The notes under the pieces were generated by a model. The model saw only the letters and a list, made by a program, of their open reading frames with translations, did not search any database and was not told the origin of the DNA. This document shows, piece by piece, positions 6,935 to 14,270 of a DNA stretch of 64,000 bases. This DNA is from Paraglaciecola chathamensis S18K6 (GTDB lineage: Bacteria > Pseudomonadota > Gammaproteobacteria > Enterobacterales > Alteromonadaceae): assembly GCA_000314955.1 (NCBI GenBank), contig BAEM01000022.1, positions 244,754-308,753 of the forward strand, written 5' to 3'. The position numbers were made by a program, and so were the translations under genes. How positions within the stretch are numbered: the stretch's first letter is position 1; every line of letters starts with the position of its first letter.

Positions 6935-8098
6935 ATGAAGAAACTATTAGAATTACGCTCTACCAAAGCTGAACTGCATAAGCAGATGAAAGCTATCGTT
7001 ACCACCGCAGAAACGGAAAAACGCTCGCTGACTTCAAATGAGTCAACTAAGTTTGAAGGACTGCAAAAGCAAATTACCGACCTCAATCAAAAAATTGAAT
7101 GTGAAGAAGTCTTAGCAGACAACGAACGTTCACTTATCACCGGCGAAACTCCAGAAAGCAAAACGGATAAACCAAGCAACAGCGAGTTAAGAGCATTTGT
7201 TCAAACAGGTGATCAACGAAGCTTAAGCGCTGGCGCAAATGCAGACGGTGGTTACACAGTCATTCCGGCAATCGACAAGGACATTACTAAGGTATTAAAA
7301 GAAAGCTCAGTCTTTCGCCAAAATGCCACAGTAAAAAGTATTTCCACTGAGAAGTACGAAAAGCTTGTTAGTGTTGGTGGTACCTCTGCCGAATGGGCAG
7401 ACGAAGGTGATTCACGCGGCGAGACCGATACAGGTAAGCTCGAAAAGGTACAAATCCCAGTCCATTCACTTTATGCATTCCCCAAGACAACCCAAGAGCT
7501 TTTAGATTGGTCCGACTTTGATGTATCAGGCTGGTTAAGTTCAGAAGTCGCAGACGAAACCGGGCTAAAAGAAGAAGCAGCATTCTGGACTGGTGACGGA
7601 TCCAAGAAACCTAAAGGCCTACTTACTTACACTCGCGATGCCGCAAACGATGCAACACGCTCATTCGGTGAAGTACAGGAAATCGAATCGGCATCAACAG
7701 GCACGATTGTAGGCGATGACCTTATCACCCTATCGCACACACTGCGCACAGCTTACCGAATGGCTGCCAAGTTCTATATGAACGACACCATGCTTGAGAA
7801 GGTACGCAAGCTTAAAGACACAGACGGTAACTACCTCTTTAGAGCTGGTATCGCAGAAGGCGCACCAAGCACATTACTTGGCAAGCCAATCGTTATTGCC
7901 GAAGACATCCCCGACGACCTAATCGGTTACGGTGACTTAGCAAGAGCATATTACGTAGTTGATCACACAAGCGGCACTCGAATGATTCGAGACAACATTA
8001 CCCTACCAGGTTGGGTAAAAATGCTAACGACACGTTATGTAGGCGGTGGCCTAGTTGACTCAAACGCTATCAAGTTCTTAGCACCTAAAGCAGCGTAA
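6935..8098 (+). CDS. HK97-fold major capsid protein
   Basis: 387 residues. The N-terminal 75 residues form a coiled-coil delta/scaffolding domain (KLLELRSTKAELHKQMKAI and QITDLNQKIECEEVLAD) that the prohead protease would remove. The mature part starts near residue 85-100 and has the HK97 pattern: the GGYTVIPA segment at about 105, the VPVHSLYAFPKTTQELLDWS-like strand and spine region, FWTGDGSKKPKGLL, and a C-terminal P-domain strand PGWVKMLTTRYVGGGL. It builds the icosahedral head. A strong terminator follows, so capsid may be made in excess over the next two genes. Confidence 0.93.
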   Translation: MKKLLELRSTKAELHKQMKAIVTTAETEKRSLTSNESTKFEGLQKQITDLNQKIECEEVLADNERSLITGETPESKTDKPSNSELRAFVQTGDQRSLSAGANADGGYTVIPAIDKDITKVLKESSVFRQNATVKSISTEKYEKLVSVGGTSAEWADEGDSRGETDTGKLEKVQIPVHSLYAFPKTTQELLDWSDFDVSGWLSSEVADETGLKEEAAFWTGDGSKKPKGLLTYTRDAANDATRSFGEVQEIESASTGTIVGDDLITLSHTLRTAYRMAAKFYMNDTMLEKVRKLKDTDGNYLFRAGIAEGAPSTLLGKPIVIAEDIPDDLIGYGDLARAYYVVDHTSGTRMIRDNITLPGWVKMLTTRYVGGGLVDSNAIKFLAPKAA

Positions 8099-8115
8099 AC
8101 AAGCATAGAAATTAA

Positions 8116-8138
8116 GGGGCATTTAAAGCCCCTTTTTT
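8116..8138 (+). terminator. Intrinsic terminator after the capsid gene
   Basis: GGGGC (8116-8120), loop ATTTAAA, GCCCC (8128-8132), then TTTTTT (8133-8138). It is a clear rho-independent terminator between the capsid and protease genes. Confidence 0.88.
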
Positions 8139-8150
8139 GTAGAGGTTGAA

Positions 8151-8699
8151 ATGAATCAAATTGAAATTAGAGCAGCGGCAGATCTTAGCTTACAAGGCAA
8201 AAAGATAATTGGCCGCCCCGTTGTTTACAACTCCCCTTCACAAGACCTAGGCGGGTTTGTTGAGGTAATAGGCTCAGGTGCTTTCGGTGATAGCGTTAAT
8301 AATGATATCCGCGCCCTTGTTGAACATGACCAGAAATTAATTCTTGGCAGAACATCAGCCGGCACTATGACTATTAAAGAAGACGAGCAAGGCTTGCTAG
8401 TCGAAATTGACCCGCCAAATATTCAAGCAGCTAGAGACTTAATGACAAGCATAGAACGCAAGGACATTAGCGGCATGAGTTTTGGTTTTACTGTTAACCC
8501 TGAAGGTGCTCAATGGGACTTTGACCAAGTACCAGCCCTTAGAACAGTGACAAGCGCGAACTTGTTAGAAGTCACGATAACAGGAATGCCAGCATACCAG
8601 GCAACGAACGTTGAGGTAGCCATGCGCTCACTTCAAGAAAAGCAAAAATCAAATGACATTGACTTGATGCTTGCCAGATTGGAGATGATGAGATTATGA
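8151..8699 (+). CDS. Prohead protease, HK97 family (peptidase S78)
   Basis: 182 residues. The N-terminus IEIRAAADLSLQGKKIIGRPVVYNSPS is the usual opening strand of HK97-type prohead proteases. ALVEHDQKLILGRTSAGT holds the catalytic His (H-D-x-x-x-x-L-G-R), and the GMSFGF motif holds the catalytic Ser. The enzyme cleaves the capsid delta domain during head maturation and is usually consumed. Its stop overlaps the portal start by ATGA (8696-8699), so the two are co-translated. It follows the capsid gene, whereas in classical HK97-type phages the order is portal, protease, capsid. Confidence 0.92.
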   Translation: MNQIEIRAAADLSLQGKKIIGRPVVYNSPSQDLGGFVEVIGSGAFGDSVNNDIRALVEHDQKLILGRTSAGTMTIKEDEQGLLVEIDPPNIQAARDLMTSIERKDISGMSFGFTVNPEGAQWDFDQVPALRTVTSANLLEVTITGMPAYQATNVEVAMRSLQEKQKSNDIDLMLARLEMMRL

Positions 8700-9892
8700 A
8701 CTTACTAAAAATGTTCAAGCGCAGCGAACCGGTAACCGACACTTACGAATTGCTTCAATCACTGGGCTTAGGCTCGCCCACTGCCAGCGGGAAACACGTT
8801 AATAGTGAAGTAGCGCAAACTCTGCCCGCTGTATATTGCGCAGTTTCAACCATTGCCGAATCGGTGGCTAGTTTACCTATCCACGTTTACAGACGAACCG
8901 ATGAAGGTAAACAGCGACAAGGCCGACACCATGTTGAGCGCCTACTAAACCAGGCACCAAACGCTTACCAAACTGCATATGATTTTAAAATGGGCTTACT
9001 AAGATCTGTTTTACTTCGCGGCAACGGGTACGCACATATTACATTCGACGGTACAGGCAAACCTAGCGCGTTACATTTACTGCACCCTGAATCAATACAA
9101 GTGGAGTTACTTTCTACTGGGCGACTTGGTTACAAGCACACTAACGCCAAGGGCAAGGAATCAAAGTATCTGCAGGATGAAATATTGCATATTCGCTACC
9201 ACTCAGATGATGGGATAATAGGTAAAAGCCCTATTCAAGTTTGCCGAGAAAGCATAGGTCTAGGATTGGCACAGCAAGAGCATGGCGCCAGCCAGTTCAA
9301 GAATGGTATGCGAGTATCAGGCGTATTAGAAACGGACGCTAAACTCACTGATGAGCAATTCACAGCCCTAACTAAAATATTCGATAAGCACCAAGGTTCA
9401 GCCAACAGTAACAAACCATTGTTATTAGAAGGTGGCTTAAAGTGGAATCAAATTGGCCTCGCTAACAACGATGCGCAATGGCTCGAATCACGATTGTTCA
9501 CAATCTCAGATGTGGCCCGAATGTTTAAGATTAGCCCTATCTTCTTAATGGACTACACCAACAGCACATACAGCAATTTTAGTGAGGCCAGTCGAGCTTT
9601 CCTTACTCAAACGCTTAGGCCATGGCTCAGCAACATTCAAGAAGGTTTAGCAAGCCGCCTCGTAAGCGATAGCAATAGAGCTAACACCATCATCGAATTT
9701 GAAACTAAAGACCTGCTAAGAGCTACAGCAGAGGACAGGTTCAATGTGTATGACATAGCCATTAGAAACGGAGTGATGAACCCCAATGAATGCAGAGCAG
9801 CAGAGAACATGCCACCGCGACAAGGTGGTGAACAGTTTAGCCAAAGTTGGATGCAACAAGACCAAGCAGCAACGAAACAGGAAACGGATTAG
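8696..9892 (+). CDS. Portal protein, HK97 family
   Basis: 398 residues, a typical length. Recognisable portal features include LPAVYCAVSTIAESVASLPIHVYRR (residues about 42-67), the stem-region EHGASQFKNGMRVSGVLE, and the C-terminal DVARMFKISPIFLMDYTNSTYSNFSEAS segment that is highly characteristic of this family. The dodecameric portal occupies one vertex, admits DNA during packaging and connects to head-tail adaptors, which are not encoded here. Translation is coupled to the protease gene. Confidence 0.94.
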   Translation: MNLLKMFKRSEPVTDTYELLQSLGLGSPTASGKHVNSEVAQTLPAVYCAVSTIAESVASLPIHVYRRTDEGKQRQGRHHVERLLNQAPNAYQTAYDFKMGLLRSVLLRGNGYAHITFDGTGKPSALHLLHPESIQVELLSTGRLGYKHTNAKGKESKYLQDEILHIRYHSDDGIIGKSPIQVCRESIGLGLAQQEHGASQFKNGMRVSGVLETDAKLTDEQFTALTKIFDKHQGSANSNKPLLLEGGLKWNQIGLANNDAQWLESRLFTISDVARMFKISPIFLMDYTNSTYSNFSEASRAFLTQTLRPWLSNIQEGLASRLVSDSNRANTIIEFETKDLLRATAEDRFNVYDIAIRNGVMNPNECRAAENMPPRQGGEQFSQSWMQQDQAATKQETD

Positions 9893-9903
9893 GTATCACA
9901 TTT

Positions 9904-10281
9904 ATGCCCATTAGACCTGGCAAGGCATGTCGAAAGACTGGATGCCCCAACATAGCAACCCACACGCAACATCAAGGCTACTGTGAGCAGCACAAGGACA
10001 GTGCTGGATGGTATGCCAATGAGAAAGCAAAAGGCAATCGTCATCAGCGTGGATACGGTAAAGATTGGCAACAACTAAGGGAAATAGTGCTGCAGCGAGA
10101 CAAGGCAATATGCCAAGCGCACAAGAGGCAAGGCCAGATTGTAAGTGGTAATCATGTTGACCACATCAAACCTAAATCAATGGGAGGCACAGACAGCTTA
10201 ACTAACTTAGAAGTGTTATGCAGTCGATGCCACAACGAAAAGACCGCTAACGAACGCACAAGAGGTACGGGGGTATTTTAA
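9904..10281 (+). CDS. HNH endonuclease, packaging-associated
   Basis: 125 residues from ATG at 9904 (AGGT 9 nt upstream). An upstream in-frame ATG at 9847 lies inside the portal gene and has no ribosome-binding site. Zinc-binding Cys pairs occur at the N-terminus (C..GC..IATHTQHQGYCEQH), followed by GYGKDWQQLREIVLQRD and the HNH core NHVDHIKPKSMGGTDSLTNL with CSRCHNEK. HNH proteins of this kind act with terminase in cos-type packaging of HK97-like phages. Position between portal and small terminase fits that role. Confidence 0.88.
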   Translation: MPIRPGKACRKTGCPNIATHTQHQGYCEQHKDSAGWYANEKAKGNRHQRGYGKDWQQLREIVLQRDKAICQAHKRQGQIVSGNHVDHIKPKSMGGTDSLTNLEVLCSRCHNEKTANERTRGTGVF

Positions 10282-10371
10282 GGACTAAAGGCTTTTACTA
10301 CAGTACCGCCGCCTAAGTATTTTTTACACACCGTCAGTTGAAAATTTAAGAAACGAGAAACAGGATCGACC

Positions 10372-10758
10372 ATGACACAGCAATCATCAGCTTTAGAAAA
10401 GATGCTCAAAGGCACAAACCGCACCGATAGAGAAGCGCCTAAACTCAGTGTGGACGGTGCTTACAGCTTCCCGCACTGCCCTAAACACCTCAAAGGTGAT
10501 CATCGTAAAATATGGGGTGAAGTAAACAAGGCAATGACGCAATATAGGGTGATCACCCTAGCCGATAAGCCACTTTTAGAGCAATATTGCTTTCTTTTAG
10601 CAAAATTACGGTCTGATCCTGACGCTTTTACAGCCTCTTTACACGCACAATTAAGAGGGTTAGCCACTGACCTGTGCCTAACACCAGAAAGTCGTGCTAA
10701 GGCTAAATTAGGGGCAATTGATGCAGATGCCGAAGCGCTTGCCAAGTATGGTGTTTAA
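10372..10758 (+). CDS. Phage terminase small subunit, P27 family
   Basis: 128 residues with an AGGA ribosome-binding site. P27-type hallmarks are the proline-containing start CPKHLKGDHRKIWGEVN, the helical middle ITLADKPLLEQYCFLLAKL, and the end LGLTPESRAK-like LCLTPESRAKAKLGAI. The small subunit recognises the packaging site and presents DNA to the large subunit. No large terminase gene follows, as would normally be the case. The element may use the motor of a helper phage, or has lost its own. Confidence 0.87.
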   Translation: MTQQSSALEKMLKGTNRTDREAPKLSVDGAYSFPHCPKHLKGDHRKIWGEVNKAMTQYRVITLADKPLLEQYCFLLAKLRSDPDAFTASLHAQLRGLATDLCLTPESRAKAKLGAIDADAEALAKYGV

Positions 10759-10812
10759 TTATTTTAGGCTTAAAGATAGACTGGGTGAAAGAAACTTAGT
10801 CTAAGGAAGCCC

Positions 10813-11442
10813 ATGGTAAAAAATACGGAAGTAGATAAATTTGAATCAGACCCTTTTGGTTATTGCTCAACAGTTTGGCATGAGTGGGTTAATGTACAAA
10901 TGCGGGCTGGTCATCATGTCAATTTGGAAAAAAGCCCTACTTCCGAAGAGTTAAAAAATCCAATTTTCTGGATTTGCCAAGCCAACTCTCTATCTGAATC
11001 AGCGAAGATACTAATCCGCACTACGCCTGATTTTTCTTCTATGCCGAAATCGATGTACTCGATTTGCTACAGGCAATATATGGCCAGCGCATTAATGATG
11101 CTCGGTTATAGCCTTGAACTCATGTTTAAAGGTTTATCAATTCAACAGTTCGGTGTTGAGACCTACACTAAGAACGAAAGGAAATACTTTTCTCATAAAC
11201 TTCCCTGGTTAGTTCGCCAACATATTCAAATAACAGCGAAAGAAGAAGCAATATTAAAATGCCTTACTCATTTTTTATATTGGGCAGGGAGATACCCAGA
11301 TCATGGAACCGGAAAAGAATCTGAGCTCGAGGATATTTTCAAGCTATCTGAAAGCAACCAAATATCTATGAAAGAACTTTCAGCGACATTAGATAGGTTG
11401 GTGAAATTTGCTACTGGAAAGATAATTAGCTCAAGCCAATAA
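10813..11442 (+). CDS. Unknown cargo protein at the right end of the element
   Basis: 209 residues, ribosome-binding site AAGGAAG, no signal peptide or membrane segment. Residues about 85-165 (YRQYMASALMMLGYSLELMFKGL, SHKLPWLVRQHIQI, FLYWAGRYPDHG) have the spacing of an HEPN-like helical bundle, in which an E-L-x-x-K helix is followed by an H-x-L helix and an (A/G)RYP segment. RKYFSH also gives an R-x4-H pattern, though not in the canonical place. It is more AT-rich than the head genes and sits between the packaging module and the att site, where satellites often carry defence or interference genes. The function is not established. Confidence 0.6.
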   Translation: MVKNTEVDKFESDPFGYCSTVWHEWVNVQMRAGHHVNLEKSPTSEELKNPIFWICQANSLSESAKILIRTTPDFSSMPKSMYSICYRQYMASALMMLGYSLELMFKGLSIQQFGVETYTKNERKYFSHKLPWLVRQHIQITAKEEAILKCLTHFLYWAGRYPDHGTGKESELEDIFKLSESNQISMKELSATLDRLVKFATGKIISSSQ

Positions 11443-11476
11443 ATGATTTTAACAACAAAGAACATCAAATATCCAA

Positions 11477-11495
11477 GTGCGACACTAGTGCGACA
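11477..11495. promoter_or_regulatory. Two GTGCGACA repeats near attR
   Basis: Copies at 11477-11484 and 11488-11495, 11 bp apart, in the same orientation as the three copies at 1442-1483. They are likely the right-hand arm-type sites of the integrase. Confidence 0.5.
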
Positions 11496-11547
11496 TATAA
11501 GGCTTAATAAATGATTGTGTTAGTGTTTACTATCGACTGAAAGCCTT

Positions 11548-11599
11548 AAGAAGTGGTGCGTCCGAGATGACTCGAACATCCGACCCCTACCATGTCAAG
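11548..11599. repeat. attR: tRNA-side copy of the 52-bp repeat
   Basis: Identical to 1240-1291. It spans 6 bp beyond the tRNA 3' end and runs into the anticodon loop of the complete tRNA-Val gene, which stays functional after integration. Confidence 0.92.
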
Positions 11600-11630
11600 G
11601 TAGTGCTCTAACCAACTGAGCTACGGACGC
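11554..11630 (-). tRNA. tRNA-Val (anticodon GAC)
   Basis: On the minus strand the 77 bases begin GCGTCCG and end CGGACGC-A-CCA, giving a 7-bp acceptor stem. The D arm is AGCTCAGTTGGTTAGAGCA, the anticodon arm CTACC-TTGACAT-GGTAG with anticodon GAC (Val), and the T arm contains GTTCGAGTC. CCA is encoded. The gene is the integration target of the element. Confidence 0.97.
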
Positions 11631-11670
11631 ACTAAAAAGATTTGCTAAGGAATCCCTCGAAGCGGCGCGT

Positions 11671-11699
11671 ATAATAACGATGCTACTAAGGGACTGCAA
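11671..11699 (-). promoter_or_regulatory. Promoter of tRNA-Val
   Basis: On the minus strand, TTGCAG (11694-11699) and TATTAT (11671-11676) are separated by 17 bp, followed by a GC-rich discriminator (ACGCGCCGC), typical of stringently controlled stable-RNA promoters. Confidence 0.7.
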
Positions 11700-11752
11700 G
11701 CTGTTTTTTAAGCCTTGCGTTCAGATGCTGAAATTATACACAAAACGGCGAA

Positions 11753-12796
11753 TTATAATCGCGAACCCGCATTATTTTGTGTCAAATAGCCGAGTAATGT
11801 AGGTGTGATATCGTGTATATCTTTTACTTGCGTCACTGCGTTTAGCTCAATAGCGACTTTAGGCATACCAAACACCACACAACTCGCTTCGTCTTGAGCT
11901 AGGGTAAACCCGCCATTTTGCTTAATATGCAATAACCCTTGGGCACCGTCTTTCCCCATGCCAGTTAATATCGCCGCAACCACATTTTTGGCAAAAGGCA
12001 CAAGTGATTCAAACATTACATCTACCGAGGGTTTATGCCCACTGACAATCCCTTCGCTGTCCAATTCTATGCGGTAGTCTGCCCCAGATTTGACTATTCT
12101 TAGATGCATAGCCCCTGGCGCTAAATAGGCATTACCCGGTAAAATTCGTTCACCGTGTTCAGCTTCTTTAACTGCTAGGCTACAACAACCATTTAATCGC
12201 TTAGCAAAGGAGGTAGTGAACCCAGGCGGCATATGCTGAGTTAACACTACCGCAGGGCTATTGGCTGGCATGGCCATTAGTACTTTTTTGATTGCTTCTG
12301 TCCCTCCTATGGAAGCGCCGATAGCGATGATCTTTTCAGTGCTTAGTAAGGGTAAACGAGCAGGCGTTGTAACAGTTGAAACGTTAGCCCGCTCTACCTT
12401 TGCTTTTGCTACCTGACGGATTTTTTCAACGATAACCTCTTGATATTGCTGTATACCCTCGCTAATGCCCAATTTGGGCTTGGCGATAAAATCTACCGCT
12501 CCAAGCTCTAATGCTCTTAGGGTGGCATCTGCGCCTTGTTCTGTCAGCGTGGATATCATCAACACAGGCGTCGGTCTCGCCTTCATTAATTTATCCAGAA
12601 AGGTTAAGCCGTCTACTTTCGGCATCTCAATATCCAGTGTGATGACATCAGGCTTGTACTTATTCACCATATCTCTTGCTGCATACGCATCCGGCGCGGC
12701 CCCCACTAATTGCATGTCTGGCTGCTGCTCGACTATTGCCCCAATAAGACTGCGAATAAGTGCCGAATCGTCGACAATAAGAACACGAATGGTCAT
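11753..12796 (-). CDS. cheB: Chemotaxis response regulator protein-glutamate methylesterase CheB
   Basis: 347 residues. The N-terminal receiver domain (residues 1-120) has the acidic pair IVDDSA, the phospho-acceptor Asp in VITLDIEMP and Lys in IAKPK. The C-terminal methylesterase domain (about 155-340) has the catalytic Ser in AIGASIGGTEAI, His in LTQHMPPGF and Asp in GMGKDGAQG. It removes methyl groups from, and deamidates, receptors in response to CheA phosphorylation. It is the last gene of the operon, 11 bp after cheD. No strong terminator is visible between its stop and the tRNA promoter. Confidence 0.97.
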   Translation of the reverse strand: MTIRVLIVDDSALIRSLIGAIVEQQPDMQLVGAAPDAYAARDMVNKYKPDVITLDIEMPKVDGLTFLDKLMKARPTPVLMISTLTEQGADATLRALELGAVDFIAKPKLGISEGIQQYQEVIVEKIRQVAKAKVERANVSTVTTPARLPLLSTEKIIAIGASIGGTEAIKKVLMAMPANSPAVVLTQHMPPGFTTSFAKRLNGCCSLAVKEAEHGERILPGNAYLAPGAMHLRIVKSGADYRIELDSEGIVSGHKPSVDVMFESLVPFAKNVVAAILTGMGKDGAQGLLHIKQNGGFTLAQDEASCVVFGMPKVAIELNAVTQVKDIHDITPTLLGYLTQNNAGSRL

Positions 12797-12807
12797 CTTG
12801 TACCTCG

Positions 12808-13428
12808 TTAAAATAGTTCTACGTCACCAGTGGCTTGGGCATTTCGCTTGAGCTTCAAGCGATACTCACTTTCTCGGTCGAGTATGGTGGTGTTATGTAA
12901 TGACTTAAGCTTGCGTACTTTCACCTCTCCGGTTTCTGGAAAGAAATAGACTTTGCGCGGATATATATCTAGCAAATCGCTGGCTAATATTGGAATTTGT
13001 TCAGTTTTTAAAAAATCCACCACAAACTCAGCATTGCGTTGACCAACTATGTTAGTCGTCATCCCTTGTAACACTGCCCCGCCGCCAAATACTTTTGCTT
13101 CTAAGCGCCGCTTGTCGCCGCCTAATTTCAAAATCTGGGTGATCAGTATTTCCATCGCATATACCCCATAGCGTGCCGACGCCGACACTGGGTTATCCCC
13201 GGCGTTGTCGCTGGGCAACAAGAAATGGTTCATGCCACCAATTTTTAACTTAGGGTCACGTAAGCACACCGCTACGCACGAGCCAAGCACGGTAAGGATC
13301 AATGTCTGTTCAGTGGTGGCATAGTACTCGCCGGGCAAAATTTTAATGGCATCGCATTCAAAGTGCCTATCATAGTATCGATTGGGGACCATGCCATTGG
13401 TATTAAAATCTGCATAATAATCGCTCAC
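12808..13428 (-). CDS. cheD: Chemoreceptor glutamine deamidase CheD
   Basis: 206 residues. The CheD core is clear: TVLGSCVAVCLRDP holds the catalytic Cys and IGGMNHFLLP the catalytic His, followed by RYGVYAMEILI and KVFGGGAVL. It deamidates receptor glutamines. The start overlaps the cheR stop by ATGA. The protein ends in a charged linker and the tail GDVELF, nearly the same tail (GDLELF) as the receptor at 21788-22951, which suggests a shared docking peptide. Confidence 0.96.
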   Translation of the reverse strand: MSDYYADFNTNGMVPNRYYDRHFECDAIKILPGEYYATTEQTLILTVLGSCVAVCLRDPKLKIGGMNHFLLPSDNAGDNPVSASARYGVYAMEILITQILKLGGDKRRLEAKVFGGGAVLQGMTTNIVGQRNAEFVVDFLKTEQIPILASDLLDIYPRKVYFFPETGEVKVRKLKSLHNTTILDRESEYRLKLKRNAQATGDVELF

Positions 13429-14267
13429 ACCGACCTCTTAACGGGTTTGTAAACCGTCTTGCCTAATAGCTTGACCACGTGCTCTGCGGCAGCGAAATTT
13501 TCAGAATGGCCCGCCACATAAATCCCTTTTTTTGACATCATAGATACCATGCGTTCAAGGATCCGTATCTGGGTTTCTTTATCAAAATAAATCATCACGT
13601 TACGACAGAAAATCACATCGATAGGTGACGGTATTTGCCACTCTTTTGCGGTTAAATTAAGTTGAGTGAACGAGACCATTTTTGCTAATTCAGGCACCAC
13701 TCTCACTTTGCCAGCATTGCTCCCTGTGCCTTTTTGGAAAAAGCGCTTCTTCTGTTCTAGGGATAACCCCTCTATTCGTTCAATGGGATAAATGCCATCA
13801 CGGGCAGTTTGTAGCACTTTGCTGTCAATATCAGAGGCAATAATCTCAATAGGCACATCAAAACGCCCGTACGTTTCAGCCACAGTCATAGCAATAGAAT
13901 ATGGCTCTTCGCCGGTGCTACTTGCTGCGCACCAAATTCGACGACTGTTTGGCATTTCCTGCAAATAACGCTTGAGCACGGGAAAATGATGAGACTCGCG
14001 AAAAAATGAGGTTAAGTTGGTGGTAAGCGCATTAATAAAATGCTGTTCTTCATTTTCATGCGTTGCCAAATATTGTAAATACGCCGCGAAGTGAGGCAGT
14101 TTCAGCGCCCTCAACCTTCTCGCCAGGCGGCTATAAACCATCGAATCTTTACTGTCTGCCAGCTGTATTCCGGTCTTTTTATACAAAATCCCTTTAACTT
14201 GCTGAAAATCGCTTTGGCTAAACGCAAATTCTTTCTTCGCTGCGCCGCCACCAATGTTAGATACCAT
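13425..14267 (-). CDS. cheR: Chemotaxis protein methyltransferase CheR
   Basis: 280 residues. The N-terminal helical domain (about 15-85) is followed by an S-adenosylmethionine-dependent methyltransferase domain with LTTNLTSFFRESHHFPVL, WCAASSTGEEPYSIAM (SAM-binding), IASDIDSKVLQTAR and DVIFCRNVMIYFD. It methylates receptor glutamates. The receptor encoded just upstream ends in EWESF, the kind of pentapeptide to which CheR docks, so receptor and methylase are probably a cognate pair. It is 3 bp downstream of that receptor gene. Confidence 0.96.
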   Translation of the reverse strand: MVSNIGGGAAKKEFAFSQSDFQQVKGILYKKTGIQLADSKDSMVYSRLARRLRALKLPHFAAYLQYLATHENEEQHFINALTTNLTSFFRESHHFPVLKRYLQEMPNSRRIWCAASSTGEEPYSIAMTVAETYGRFDVPIEIIASDIDSKVLQTARDGIYPIERIEGLSLEQKKRFFQKGTGSNAGKVRVVPELAKMVSFTQLNLTAKEWQIPSPIDVIFCRNVMIYFDKETQIRILERMVSMMSKKGIYVAGHSENFAAAEHVVKLLGKTVYKPVKRSV

Positions 14268-14270
14268 TAA

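Larger units (their letters stand above)
1240..11599. mobile_element. Integrated satellite-like element, about 10.4 kb, in tRNA-Val
   Basis: The element is bounded by a perfect 52-bp direct repeat (1240-1291 and 11548-11599) that corresponds to the 3' part of the tRNA-Val gene kept whole at 11554-11630, the usual result of site-specific integration. Inside are an integrase next to the left repeat, AlpA-like and HTH genes, a palindrome-rich origin-like segment, a ribbon-helix-helix repressor, and a head/packaging set (capsid, protease, portal, HNH, small terminase). No large terminase, head-tail adaptor, tail, lysis or holin gene is present. Size and content recall the capsid-forming phage-inducible chromosomal islands known from Gram-negative bacteria, which take tails from a helper phage. 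A decayed prophage is the alternative. Both ends and all structural ORFs are intact, which favours a satellite. Confidence 0.8.

Noticed and set aside
1240..11599. Complete prophage
   Set aside because: No tail, lysis, adaptor or large terminase genes and only about 10 kb, so it cannot be an autonomous tailed phage.
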